NCBI RefSeq assembly: GCF_001747085.1
Contig: NZ_MDJD01000046.1
Location: 26,499 to 90,498, forward strand
DNA from: Flavivirga aquatica
GTDB taxonomy: Bacteria > Bacteroidota > Bacteroidia > Flavobacteriales > Flavobacteriaceae
Length of the DNA stretch: 64,000 bases
Direction: 5' to 3'
Shown: positions 1 to 9,121 of the stretch, in pieces
Numbering within the stretch: position 1 is the first letter of the stretch
Layout of the letters: each line of letters begins with the position of its first letter
Notes under the pieces: model-generated
What the model was told of the DNA's origin: nothing
What the model saw: only the letters and a program-made list of their open reading frames with translations
Database searches by the model: none
Made by a program: the position numbers and the translations under genes

Positions 1-1915
1 TCCTAAAACACAGCATATTACTATAAAATCTGTTTTAGAAGACGCTAATAAAAAGCCCATTAAAACGATTATTCAAAAGGTGAAATTAGTGCCAACTCAA
101 AGTAAACAATTAGCAAAACAATTTAGTGTAAACAATGTAAGATTATGGCATCCAGATGATCCATATTTACATTTTGTAAGAACCGATATTATTGTAAATG
201 GTAAAGTCGTAGACCAAATGCGTACAAGAATTGGTATTCGTTTGTTTGAGATGAAAGGAGCAGAAGGGTTATTTGTTAATAAAAAATATATAGGTAAAAA
301 ATTAATAGGTGTTAATCGCCATCAAGATTATGCATACGTAGGTAATGCTTTGCCAAATACTAGCCATTATAGAGACGTGAAACAACTTCGAGAAGGTGGT
401 AGTAATATTATTAGAGTGGGGCACTACCCGCAAGATGATGCCTTTTATGATGCCTGTGATGAATTGGGAGTATTAACCACAACAGCAAACCCAGGATGGC
501 ACTTTTTTAATTTTAAGGCTAAAATTTTTGAAGATAGACTATATGAAGACTCACATAATTTAGTTCGTAAAGATCGTAACAGACCCTCAATATTATTATG
601 GGAAACAGCATTAAATGAAACTCCAGCACAACCTGGTCATGTAATGAATAATATGCATAAAGCAGCACATTCGGAATATCCATTTCCAGGAATGTTTACA
701 GTAACCGATCATGAGGAAGCTAAAAAAGGAGGTCTAGATGTATATTATCACGGGCATGATAAAAATATAAATTCATTTAACAGAGAATTTGGAGATGGAG
801 GCGAAGTAGACGATTGGTATTCTCAAAACTCAGTAGTTAGGGTAAAAAGGTCTTGGGGAGAAAAAGCTATGTTAGAACAATCTTTAAGACAAGCAGAATA
901 CCTTTCTAATGTATTTAAAACAGAAAAAGTACGATTAGGAGGTGCTATGTGGGCAGGAATAGATCATCAAAGAGGCTATCATCCAGATCCGTTTTTAGGT
1001 GGACATTTAAATGTTTTACGTTTGCCACGTTATACCCATTATGTATATAAAAGTCAATACGAACCAGATTATAAATTAAATGGTATTGAAACAGGTCCAA
1101 TGATTTATAATACTAATGAGTTAACACAATTATCACCAAAAGATATCGTGCTTTATAGTAATTGCGATGAAATTAAGTTAACATGGTTGGGTAAAGATCT
1201 GGGAACCCAAAAACCATCAACAGACCCAAAATACGATGGGTTACCGCATCCGCCATTTGTTTTTAAGAATGTATTTGATTTGGAACAGTTAAAATTCAAA
1301 AAAAAAGGGAAAGAAGGACCAAACATTCAAATGATTGCAGAAGGTATCATTAATGGAAAAGTAGTGGTGAAAGATGTAAAAACATATGCGCAAAGATCCG
1401 AAAAAATAAAGTTAAGTATCGACCATCAAGGTTTAGATTTAATTGCAGATGGATCGGATTATATTCCAGTAAGAGCAACTATTGTAGATAGAAACGGAAC
1501 AAAAAAAGTATTAGCCGAAGAACATGTGTATTTTGAGGTAGAAGGACCAGCAGAAATTATTGGAGGCATTCAAAATTTAGGGAATCCAGCTAAATCATCT
1601 TTTGGCATAGCAACGGCATTAATAAAAGCAACAACTAAATCAGGGAAAATAACGGTTAGAGCTCATGTTAAAGGTTTAAAGTCTGATGAGATTACATTAG
1701 AGTCTAAGTCCGTAACTATGGCATTATTTTACGATAAAAAATATATGTCTCAATCTAAAAAGACAGACAAAAACAAAATAATCATAGAGCAAGTAAAAGA
1801 GGAAGAATTGCCAAAAGATGTAAAAGTATTACAAGAAGAATTAAAAATGTTGCGGTTAGAATTAGTTGGAAAAAATCAAGCTTTAATGGATTTACGTAGC
1901 AAGAGTAAAAAATAG
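1..1915 (+). CDS. Glycoside hydrolase family 2 protein, 5' end outside the window
   Basis: The frame is open from base 2, so the gene begins upstream; the GTG at 80 is an internal codon, not the start. The visible part covers the end of a beta-sandwich domain, a TIM barrel and C-terminal Ig-like domains. The LNE motif (Glu codon 617-619) fits the GH2 acid/base and REFGD (Glu codon 785-787) fits the nucleophile. The last 30 residues are lysine-rich and probably coiled coil. GH2 enzymes in algal galactan loci are usually exo-beta-galactosidases. Here it lies directly upstream of sulfatase, GH110 and susCD genes on the same strand, so removal of beta-linked galactose from a desulfated oligosaccharide is the likely role. 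This is inferred from context; another GH2 specificity is possible. Confidence 0.82.
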   Translation, partial: PKTQHITIKSVLEDANKKPIKTIIQKVKLVPTQSKQLAKQFSVNNVRLWHPDDPYLHFVRTDIIVNGKVVDQMRTRIGIRLFEMKGAEGLFVNKKYIGKKLIGVNRHQDYAYVGNALPNTSHYRDVKQLREGGSNIIRVGHYPQDDAFYDACDELGVLTTTANPGWHFFNFKAKIFEDRLYEDSHNLVRKDRNRPSILLWETALNETPAQPGHVMNNMHKAAHSEYPFPGMFTVTDHEEAKKGGLDVYYHGHDKNINSFNREFGDGGEVDDWYSQNSVVRVKRSWGEKAMLEQSLRQAEYLSNVFKTEKVRLGGAMWAGIDHQRGYHPDPFLGGHLNVLRLPRYTHYVYKSQYEPDYKLNGIETGPMIYNTNELTQLSPKDIVLYSNCDEIKLTWLGKDLGTQKPSTDPKYDGLPHPPFVFKNVFDLEQLKFKKKGKEGPNIQMIAEGIINGKVVVKDVKTYAQRSEKIKLSIDHQGLDLIADGSDYIPVRATIVDRNGTKKVLAEEHVYFEVEGPAEIIGGIQNLGNPAKSSFGIATALIKATTKSGKITVRAHVKGLKSDEITLESKSVTMALFYDKKYMSQSKKTDKNKIIIEQVKEEELPKDVKVLQEELKMLRLELVGKNQALMDLRSKSKK

Positions 1916-1959
1916 AGCAGAAATAGGTATGATGATTAAATTTTAATTTAAAAGTGTTT

Positions 1960-2115
1960 ATGACAAATCATAGTATTTTAAATTCTACAAATAGTTCAAT
2001 ATACTTGGCAATGGTATTGCTAATTAGCTTTATTTTAACAGGTTTTAGAGGAATAAAAAGAGATTTATATGAAGGAAGCTATAAGAACACCTTTTATAGT
2101 AACATGGTCAAATAA
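1960..2115 (+). CDS. Possible 51-residue single-span membrane peptide
   Basis: An ATG-started frame encodes 51 residues with one hydrophobic stretch (about residues 13-29) followed by a basic and aromatic tail. It lies 44 bp after the GH2 gene on the same strand. I do not recognise a family. It could be a real small protein or the remnant of a larger membrane protein, and the next stretch downstream also looks like decayed coding sequence, which favours a remnant. Confidence 0.25.
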   Translation: MTNHSILNSTNSSIYLAMVLLISFILTGFRGIKRDLYEGSYKNTFYSNMVK

Positions 2116-2171
2116 ATAAAACCATAAATAACCAATCATATTTTTAGCTTTTTGAGACGTGCTGCCTAGCA

Positions 2172-2246
2172 AGTAATAACCCAGATATTATAGCTGAAAT
2201 AAAACAGATTGCCATTACAGCATCAGAATTATTTAAGTTTAAGTAA
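2172..2246 (+). pseudogene. Remnant of a sulfatase C-terminus
   Basis: The frame ending at the TAA at 2244-2246 reads SNNPDIIAEIKQIA and then ASELFKFK. This resembles the usual end of arylsulfatase-type S1 sulfatases (NPE-hydrophobic helix, then a T-x-S-E-x-F tail). No start codon or active-site region remains upstream, so it looks like the last fragment of a deleted sulfatase. The short match makes this uncertain. Confidence 0.32.
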
Positions 2247-2340
2247 CACTATTTACTTTTAGAGACATATATTGAACTAAAAAGGATATAAATAAGAGTT
2301 CTTTTGTCTTTATTCGTTAAACCAAATAATTAAAATATAA

Positions 2341-3672
2341 ATGAAAAAAGCGGTATTAAGTTTGTTGGTTATTGTATCAGCATTAAGAATTGGAGCACAA
2401 GAAAAGCCCAATATAGTTTTATTATTTGTTGACGATTATGGGTGGTCAGACATTGGTTACCGTAATGAGACATTCAATACACCAAATTTAAATCAGTTTA
2501 AAAAAGAAAGTTTAGATTTTCAGAGGGCTTATATACCAACACCAACATGTAGTCCTAGTAGATATTCTTTATTAACAGGAAGAGAAGCTGTAAGAGTACA
2601 GATGGTAAGACATATTGCTATTGATAAAAATAACCCCGAAGCAAAATTTAGTCTGTGGCCAAAAGATCCTGTACAAATGCCATCTATAAATTATATGCCA
2701 TTAGAAGAAATCACCTATGCAGAAAGATTAAAAGAATATGGCTACTATAATTATTTTGTAGGCAAATGGCATTTAGGACATAAGGGACGTTATCCATTAG
2801 ATCAGGGGTTTGATGCAGAATTTGGAACCACAGATCATGGGCATCCTAAAAGCTATTATTATCCGTTTTTTAAGAATGGAGATCCTAATAATTTCATGAA
2901 AAATTATAAAGAAGGTGATTATTTAACAGATGTATTAACGGATGGTGCTGTTGATTTTATAAAGAATTATGATAAAGACCAACCCTTCATGCTATCTTTT
3001 TGGTATTATTCGGTGCATGGCCCCTCTATAGGAAGAAAAGATTTATTAAAGAAATACCAAGAAGCAGGACTAAAAGGTAAATATGCGCATCATGCGGCTA
3101 TGGTTGAAGCTATGGACGAATCTGTTGGCCGAGTGCGAAAAGCTATAAAAGATAAAGGAATTGCCGATAATACGGTTATTATAGTGTTATCAGATCAAGG
3201 AGGAGCCTATTCTAATGCGCCTTTAAGTGGCGGTAAAAAAGGAGGAAATACTTTAGGAGAAGGAGGAGCAAGAGTGCCTTTAATGATTTATTATCCAGAA
3301 GTAACAAAAGCAAATACAGAAACAGATATTCCAGTACAATCTATAGATATTTACCCAACTTTAATAGAAATCGCTTCAGGAAATAAATGTACAGATAAGC
3401 AAGTTAATGGAGTAAGTTTAATGCCTATATTAAAAGGGAAAAAAATTAAAAAACGAAAGTTGTATTTTTTTAGAAGTTATGAAGACCAGTATGCCGCTGT
3501 AATTTGTGGAGATTGGAAACTCATAAAATACCATAGTGGCAAATTCCAACTATTTAATGTAAAAGAAGATATTTCTGAACAAAATAATTTGATAGGCAAA
3601 GAGATGAAAATTGAAAAAAAATTAAAAAACGATATCAATAAATGGGAAAAAGAAGCTGTTCCTACATATTAA
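2341..3672 (+). CDS. Formylglycine-dependent sulfatase (S1 family), exported
   Basis: This 443-residue protein has a signal peptide ending near the AQ at residues 19-20. The metal-binding DD follows at about residues 31-32. CSPSR begins at Cys70, the residue converted to formylglycine in S1 sulfatases, and is followed by the usual LLTGR. GKWHLGH and the later SDQGG/GGKKGG segments are further active-site motifs. The family hydrolyses sulfate esters of polysaccharides; the position released cannot be told from sequence. There is no lipobox or T9SS tail, so it is probably periplasmic. It sits between the GH2 and GH110 genes in a sulfated-galactan locus. Maturation needs an anSME-type enzyme, which is not in this window. 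Confidence 0.93.
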   Translation: MKKAVLSLLVIVSALRIGAQEKPNIVLLFVDDYGWSDIGYRNETFNTPNLNQFKKESLDFQRAYIPTPTCSPSRYSLLTGREAVRVQMVRHIAIDKNNPEAKFSLWPKDPVQMPSINYMPLEEITYAERLKEYGYYNYFVGKWHLGHKGRYPLDQGFDAEFGTTDHGHPKSYYYPFFKNGDPNNFMKNYKEGDYLTDVLTDGAVDFIKNYDKDQPFMLSFWYYSVHGPSIGRKDLLKKYQEAGLKGKYAHHAAMVEAMDESVGRVRKAIKDKGIADNTVIIVLSDQGGAYSNAPLSGGKKGGNTLGEGGARVPLMIYYPEVTKANTETDIPVQSIDIYPTLIEIASGNKCTDKQVNGVSLMPILKGKKIKKRKLYFFRSYEDQYAAVICGDWKLIKYHSGKFQLFNVKEDISEQNNLIGKEMKIEKKLKNDINKWEKEAVPTY

Positions 3673-3987
3673 TTATTTTTTAAATGAACGTTTTAAGAAT
3701 TGTAAGCCTATTACTTTTATTGATAGTCTTTTTTTGTTACACAAATTAATGTTTATTTAACTTAAAAAAATACATTATGAACGCATCTTGACTTTTTGTT
3801 TTTAACCGAAAATGAGTAGAAGTATCTGTATTATTAAACTATTATTTTTAGATTTAAAATCTTACATAATCGATGTCTTTCTTAGTTTTCTAGTTATTTT
3901 TACTAGAAGAGACATCTAATTTACCCATATATACAAAATGAAACACAATATCATTAATATTTACAATCATACTACTTTAATAAAAAT
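3673..3987 (+). other. Intergenic region with a 21-codon ORF and a repeat fragment
   Basis: This is a 315-bp gap between the sulfatase and GH110 genes. An ATG frame at 3684-3749 encodes only 21 residues, a basic start plus a hydrophobic stretch like an orphan signal peptide, and is probably a remnant. A 30-bp fragment at 3788-3817 is shared with the repeat element near 36,340 and is listed separately. No convincing promoter was found. Confidence 0.4.
3788..3817 (+). repeat. Fragment of a dispersed repeat also present at 36,340-36,369
   Basis: The 30 bases match the left part of the inverted-repeat element at 36,331-36,490 at 28 of 30 positions (counted by eye). Both start TTGACTTTTTG and both contain AACCGAAAATGAGT. 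Only the left arm is present here; no right inverted repeat follows. It is probably the remains of a non-autonomous mobile element inside the PUL. Confidence 0.6.
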
Positions 3988-5901
3988 ATGAAATTTACAA
4001 TCACTCAATCAATAACTAAGCTTTTTACTGTTTTTGCACTATCAATAGTGACTTTGGCTACAAGTTGTTTTACAAAAATAAATGAAGGCGAGTCTGTCTT
4101 ATTTACATTGAGTATTGCTAATGATGCTACACCATTTGTATTAAAAAGAATATTAGTAGCAGGTAAAGAACCTATTTCAGAAATTAAGTTTGAAAAAGGT
4201 ACTTATCATTTTTATCCAGATAAAGGTTATGAAAAGTTTGCCTATATATCTAACCATGGAGATTTAATGGTAAATACGCCATTCCTTATAGAAGGTTTTA
4301 AAAATTTAACTATTGATGGTCAAGGATCAACCTTTATTTTTCATGGAGTTATGATTCCTTTTTTTATTGAAAAAAGTGAGAACATATCAATAAAAAATGT
4401 GTCAATTGATTGGCATGAAGCATTTCACAGTGAAGGGTTAATAGTTGCTAATGATGAAGTAAATAAAACTTTTGATATGCAAATCTCTAAAGAATACCCT
4501 TATGAGATCCGCAACGGACAAATTTATTTTGTAAAGGAATATTACGAACACAATTTAGGTCAAACTATTTTGTATGATCCTGCAAGAAAAGCAATTGCTT
4601 ATAATACTAAAGATTATACAGATATTTCTGTTTATACTCGGACCAAATCTCAAAACAATATTAATAAAATTAAGTATAAATATGACTATGATAAAAGAGC
4701 ACCAGAGTTTAAACATGTAGGTATAGAAAGCAGGCTAACTTTCGAACAATTGGAACCTGGTTTGGTACGTGTTCATGGAGGTCATAAAAAGAAGATGCCA
4801 CCTCTAGGTATGATTTTAACCATGAAAGGAGAACAGGGTTATAATAGAGTTTCTCCAGCCTTTAAAGTATCATATACAAATGGTTTTAATGGGACTAATG
4901 TAAATGTACATCATGCAGGAGGCATGGGTATTATAGCAGAAAACTCATCAGATTTAATTTTAGATAATTTTAATATTATACCATCAAAGGGGAGAATGGT
5001 TTCTACAACTGCAGATGCTACACACTTTGTTGGATGTAGAGGAAAAGTCGTTTTAAAAAATTGTACATTTAATAACCAATTAGACGATGCTACTAATGTA
5101 CATGGAACCTATCAAAAAGTAGTAGACATACTTAGTGATAGTAAAATAGGTGTAAGAATGATGCACCATCAGCAAAAGGGGTTTGTAATAGGGCAACCAA
5201 ATGATACTGTTGGATTAGTAAGGCTAGGTGAATCATTTTTTCCGTATGGTAAAATGACTATAAAAAATATAGAGTACTTAAACAACAGATATCAAATTAT
5301 TTCATTTAATGAAAAATTACCAGAAGATTTTAAAGTAGGAGATTTAATTGAAAACTTAGATGGTTATCCAGATTTATTGATTCAAAACTGCAAAATTAAT
5401 AATAACAGGGCAAGAGGTTTACTCATATCTAATCCAGTAAATACAATAATAGAGAATAATTTTTTTAGTACAGAGATGGAGGCGATACTCATACCTGTAG
5501 AAAGTGGTCACTGGTTCGAGTCTGGTAATGCTGCTAATGTAATTATAAGAAATAATGTCTTTCAAGATTGTTTACATGGAGGTAGAAATAGAGGTGTTAT
5601 TCGTTTTGTAACAGATGACAATAATGAAAATATAGCTTTTAAGAATATTGAAATTTCAAATAATATTTTTAATCAATTTGATAATTTAATATTAGAAGTA
5701 GCTAATACAGATGGAATAACGTTTTCGGGAAATAAGATTACAAATTCAGGAACATTTCCTCAGTTATACAAAGAAAATCCTGTAATAAAAATTAAATCAT
5801 CAAAGCATATCAAATTTAAAAATAATAAATATTCAGGACTTGTCCATTTAGACAATATGCTTGAAACAGATCAGCCAATGTCAAACCTAAAATTTAAGTA
5901 A
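3988..5901 (+). CDS. GH110 alpha-1,3-galactosidase lipoprotein
   Basis: This 637-residue protein has a lipoprotein-like signal with the lipidation cysteine at residue 27 and is rich in parallel beta-helix repeats. The GH110 signature is clear: TADATHF with Asp343, then LDDATNVHG with Asp366 and Asp367. That 23/24-residue spacing equals the spacing of the catalytic aspartates I recall for a characterised Pseudoalteromonas GH110 enzyme (Asp321, Asp344, Asp345). GH110 enzymes are inverting exo-alpha-1,3-galactosidases; marine members sit in carrageenan-type loci, while gut members act on blood-group B or linear B structures. A lipoprotein would be anchored in the outer membrane or periplasm. It lies 112 bp upstream of susC on the same strand, which ties it to the uptake system. 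Confidence 0.88.
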   Translation: MKFTITQSITKLFTVFALSIVTLATSCFTKINEGESVLFTLSIANDATPFVLKRILVAGKEPISEIKFEKGTYHFYPDKGYEKFAYISNHGDLMVNTPFLIEGFKNLTIDGQGSTFIFHGVMIPFFIEKSENISIKNVSIDWHEAFHSEGLIVANDEVNKTFDMQISKEYPYEIRNGQIYFVKEYYEHNLGQTILYDPARKAIAYNTKDYTDISVYTRTKSQNNINKIKYKYDYDKRAPEFKHVGIESRLTFEQLEPGLVRVHGGHKKKMPPLGMILTMKGEQGYNRVSPAFKVSYTNGFNGTNVNVHHAGGMGIIAENSSDLILDNFNIIPSKGRMVSTTADATHFVGCRGKVVLKNCTFNNQLDDATNVHGTYQKVVDILSDSKIGVRMMHHQQKGFVIGQPNDTVGLVRLGESFFPYGKMTIKNIEYLNNRYQIISFNEKLPEDFKVGDLIENLDGYPDLLIQNCKINNNRARGLLISNPVNTIIENNFFSTEMEAILIPVESGHWFESGNAANVIIRNNVFQDCLHGGRNRGVIRFVTDDNNENIAFKNIEISNNIFNQFDNLILEVANTDGITFSGNKITNSGTFPQLYKENPVIKIKSSKHIKFKNNKYSGLVHLDNMLETDQPMSNLKFK

Positions 5902-6013
5902 ATGTACTAAATTAAATAAAAAATAAAATCACCATAATATCAATTAAACTATCAATAAAATTGAAAAACTAGCATGATTATATATCGTGTAACACAAAAC
6001 TAAACCAAATTTT

Positions 6014-9000
6014 ATGAAACTAAACAAGAAATTAAAAAAGAGGAAAGGCTGGAGTAGATTGTTACTCTTTACCTTAATTTTTTCTGTAGGTTTTTGCGTT
6101 AATGCCCAAGCACAAAAAATTACAGTAAAAGGAATTATTACAGGAATGCAAGATGGAATACCAATTCCAGGAGTGTCTATAATAGAAGAAGGTACTAATA
6201 ATGGAGCAGTATCAGATTTTGATGGTAACTATTCTATTGATACTAAAATTGGAGCTGTATTAAACTTTAGATACCTTGGTATGGAGGATAAAGCAATAAA
6301 AGTGACAGGTAATACGATATCAATACAAATGTCACCAGATTTAGAAGATTTAGAAGAAGTAGTTGTAGTAGGTTATGGTACTGTTAAAAAGAAAGAATTA
6401 ACAGGCGCGGTATCTAGTGTGAAAGCAGAAGATCTAGAAGAAATTGTAACTTCAGATTTAGGTTCAGCTATACAAGGGCAATTAGCAGGGGTTAGTGTAA
6501 TCGCAGATTCTGGTGCACCAGGAGCCTCTTCAGAAATATTAATTAGAGGTATTACCAGTGTTATTGGTAGTAATAGCCCTCTTTTTGTTGTAGATGGATT
6601 GATTCAGGATGGAGACCCTGGTATTAGTCCTAACGAAATTGAAACCATTGATGTGTTAAAAGATGCTGCTTCAACAGCTATTTATGGAGCACGTGGTGCA
6701 TCGGGTGTCATTTTAATTACTACAAAGCAAGGTAAAAAGGGAACTTTAGCTATTCGTGCAAATGCCAGTTATGGTTTACAAGTCTTAAATGGAGAACCAA
6801 CAAGATTATTAGATGCTAATCAGCAATACTTTACAGGTATAATACGAAATAGATTTATTCTTAATGAAGGCGTAGCAGATGATGATATAGATTTAATAGG
6901 TTTAACTCCTAATAATTTAAGAAATAATACAAATTTGTATGATAATATAATAATAGATAGTCAACCAGTTACAAATTATAATGTAAATTTCTCTGGAGGT
7001 ACAAAAGATATTAGCTATAGTGTATCTGCAGGTTTGTTTGAAAGAGAAGGAACAATTATAAATTCAAACTTTAAGCGTTTTAATTTAAGAGCAAATACAA
7101 CTTATACTCATAATAATTTAAAGATTAGAGCTAATATTACTATGCAAGATCAAACAACAGATCATGCTCCAGGGGGAATAGTATCACAGGTGCTAAGATA
7201 TAGCCCTACAGGTCCAAGTCTTTCAGATTTTCCACCAGGTGAAACTATAGTTACTGGTAGTGGTTTGAGTGGTCTTATTACACAATGGGTATTAGAAAGT
7301 TTTGAAAATACAAGAAGAACAGATTTAAGTAGAAGTCAGGCTAACTTTAATGTTACATACGAGTTGTTTAAAGGCTTCATTTTATCAGCAAGAATTGGTA
7401 AAACTATTCAAAATACTTATGTGAAAAGCGTTAACCCTTTTAGAGAGATAGTAGATGTTTTTGGTAATAATTTAAGTCCTGCAATAAGTAGTAGTATTGC
7501 TAATAATGCAGCAAGAAGAGATAATAACACTTTTGATGGTGTAATGACCTATAAGTTTAATTTAAATGATGCACATGATATAACATTAACTTCAGGTGTT
7601 ACTTTTGAGGATTATAAAAGCAAAGGTTTTAATGCTTCAAGATCTGGAGTTTTCGATAATGATATACAAGTGTTAAATAATACCGCAGCAAACCCAAGAA
7701 CTGGATCTGGACCAGATTTCAGACATAGAATAACAGGGATTTTAGGACGTTTACAGTATTCTTATAAAGGAAAATATAATTTAAGTTCTGTTGTGAGAAG
7801 AGATGCATCATCAAGGTTTCCTACAGAAAAAAGAGCAGGTATATTTCCATCTATAGCAGCAGCATGGAATGTTTCTGATGAACCATTCTGGGGATCTATT
7901 AAACGTACTGTAAATAATTTTAAACTTAGAGCCTCTTATGGTGTGGTAGGAAATGAAAATCTAGGGGATTACAGAGATGTCGCTACCATATCTAGAAATT
8001 ATAACTATGCATTTGGAACTAATGGAGGCCGATTAGTTGGAGGAGGTACGCAAACAGGTTTTGCAAATCCTTTTTTAGTATGGGAAACTTCTATTCAATC
8101 TAATTTAGGTATTGACTTAGGCTTATTTAAAAATAAAGTTACGATAACAGCCGAATATTATGATAAGACTAATGAAGATATGTTATTCCCTGTTTCGCTA
8201 GCAGGATCTAATGGTGCTGGTAATTCTCAAGTTATTTTAAATCTAGGAAATATGACCAATAAGGGTTTTGAATTATCTACTAGATATAGAACAAAAATAA
8301 AAGGACTAAATATTAATATGACAGGTACATTTAGTACTAATGAAAATAAAGTAACAAAAATTAGAGGTTTAGGTGGTTTTACTTTTACTAATGATAGTGG
8401 CTTAGTTCAAAGAGCAGGTAATTTTTCTAAAGCAACAGTATTTACAGAAGGTTATGAGGCTGGAGCCTTTTTCTTATTTCCAACAGATGGTGTACTTAAT
8501 ACAAGTGAAAAACTAGCCGAATATCAAAAATTACAGCCAAATGCTAGAATGGGTGATTTAATATATAAAGATAGTAATGGTGATGGTAGTATTTCTGATG
8601 CAGATAGAGTCTATCATGGTAGTGGCTTACCAGAATTTGAAATAGGTTATAACTTAAACCTTAGATATAAAGGGATTGATTTTTCAACACAATTATTCGC
8701 TGCTTTTGGTCATGAAATTCTAAACGGAGCTAAAGCATCTGCTTTTGGTTTTGCTCGTCATGAAGACCTTATCAATCAATGGACACCTGTTAACCCTACA
8801 ACACCAGTTCCTACTTTTAGAGCAGATGTTAGGTTACATCCTAATTATAGAGGAGATACAGATTTATGGTTAGAAGAGGGGGATTATTTACGTGTAAGAC
8901 AAATGACCTTAGGTTATAGTTTTCCTAAAAAACTAATAGAAAAAATAGGTTTTACTAGATTAAGATTATATACATCGGCGCAAAATCCATTTACATTTAC

Positions 9001-9115
9001 TAATTATTCTGGTTTTAGTCCAGAAATTGGTGGTCGTGTTCAAAGTAGGGGTTTAGATAAAGGGAATTACCCTATTACTTCTCAGTACTTATTAGGATTA
9101 AACTTAAACTTTTAA
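6014..9115 (+). CDS. susC: SusC-family TonB-dependent outer-membrane transporter
   Basis: At 1033 residues this has the usual SusC length. After the signal peptide (cleaved near AQAQ) comes a CarboxypepD_reg-like domain at about residues 37-110. A VVVVGYGT segment leads into the plug domain at about 118-225, which carries the family's LIRG motif, and then the 22-stranded barrel to an aromatic C-terminus (LNLNF). SusC imports oligosaccharides in a complex with the SusD lid. The susD gene starts 6 bp after the stop, so the two are co-transcribed. The neighbouring GH110, GH2 and sulfatases suggest sulfated galactan fragments as substrate. Confidence 0.96.
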   Translation: MKLNKKLKKRKGWSRLLLFTLIFSVGFCVNAQAQKITVKGIITGMQDGIPIPGVSIIEEGTNNGAVSDFDGNYSIDTKIGAVLNFRYLGMEDKAIKVTGNTISIQMSPDLEDLEEVVVVGYGTVKKKELTGAVSSVKAEDLEEIVTSDLGSAIQGQLAGVSVIADSGAPGASSEILIRGITSVIGSNSPLFVVDGLIQDGDPGISPNEIETIDVLKDAASTAIYGARGASGVILITTKQGKKGTLAIRANASYGLQVLNGEPTRLLDANQQYFTGIIRNRFILNEGVADDDIDLIGLTPNNLRNNTNLYDNIIIDSQPVTNYNVNFSGGTKDISYSVSAGLFEREGTIINSNFKRFNLRANTTYTHNNLKIRANITMQDQTTDHAPGGIVSQVLRYSPTGPSLSDFPPGETIVTGSGLSGLITQWVLESFENTRRTDLSRSQANFNVTYELFKGFILSARIGKTIQNTYVKSVNPFREIVDVFGNNLSPAISSSIANNAARRDNNTFDGVMTYKFNLNDAHDITLTSGVTFEDYKSKGFNASRSGVFDNDIQVLNNTAANPRTGSGPDFRHRITGILGRLQYSYKGKYNLSSVVRRDASSRFPTEKRAGIFPSIAAAWNVSDEPFWGSIKRTVNNFKLRASYGVVGNENLGDYRDVATISRNYNYAFGTNGGRLVGGGTQTGFANPFLVWETSIQSNLGIDLGLFKNKVTITAEYYDKTNEDMLFPVSLAGSNGAGNSQVILNLGNMTNKGFELSTRYRTKIKGLNINMTGTFSTNENKVTKIRGLGGFTFTNDSGLVQRAGNFSKATVFTEGYEAGAFFLFPTDGVLNTSEKLAEYQKLQPNARMGDLIYKDSNGDGSISDADRVYHGSGLPEFEIGYNLNLRYKGIDFSTQLFAAFGHEILNGAKASAFGFARHEDLINQWTPVNPTTPVPTFRADVRLHPNYRGDTDLWLEEGDYLRVRQMTLGYSFPKKLIEKIGFTRLRLYTSAQNPFTFTNYSGFSPEIGGRVQSRGLDKGNYPITSQYLLGLNLNF

Positions 9116-9121
9116 AAAATT

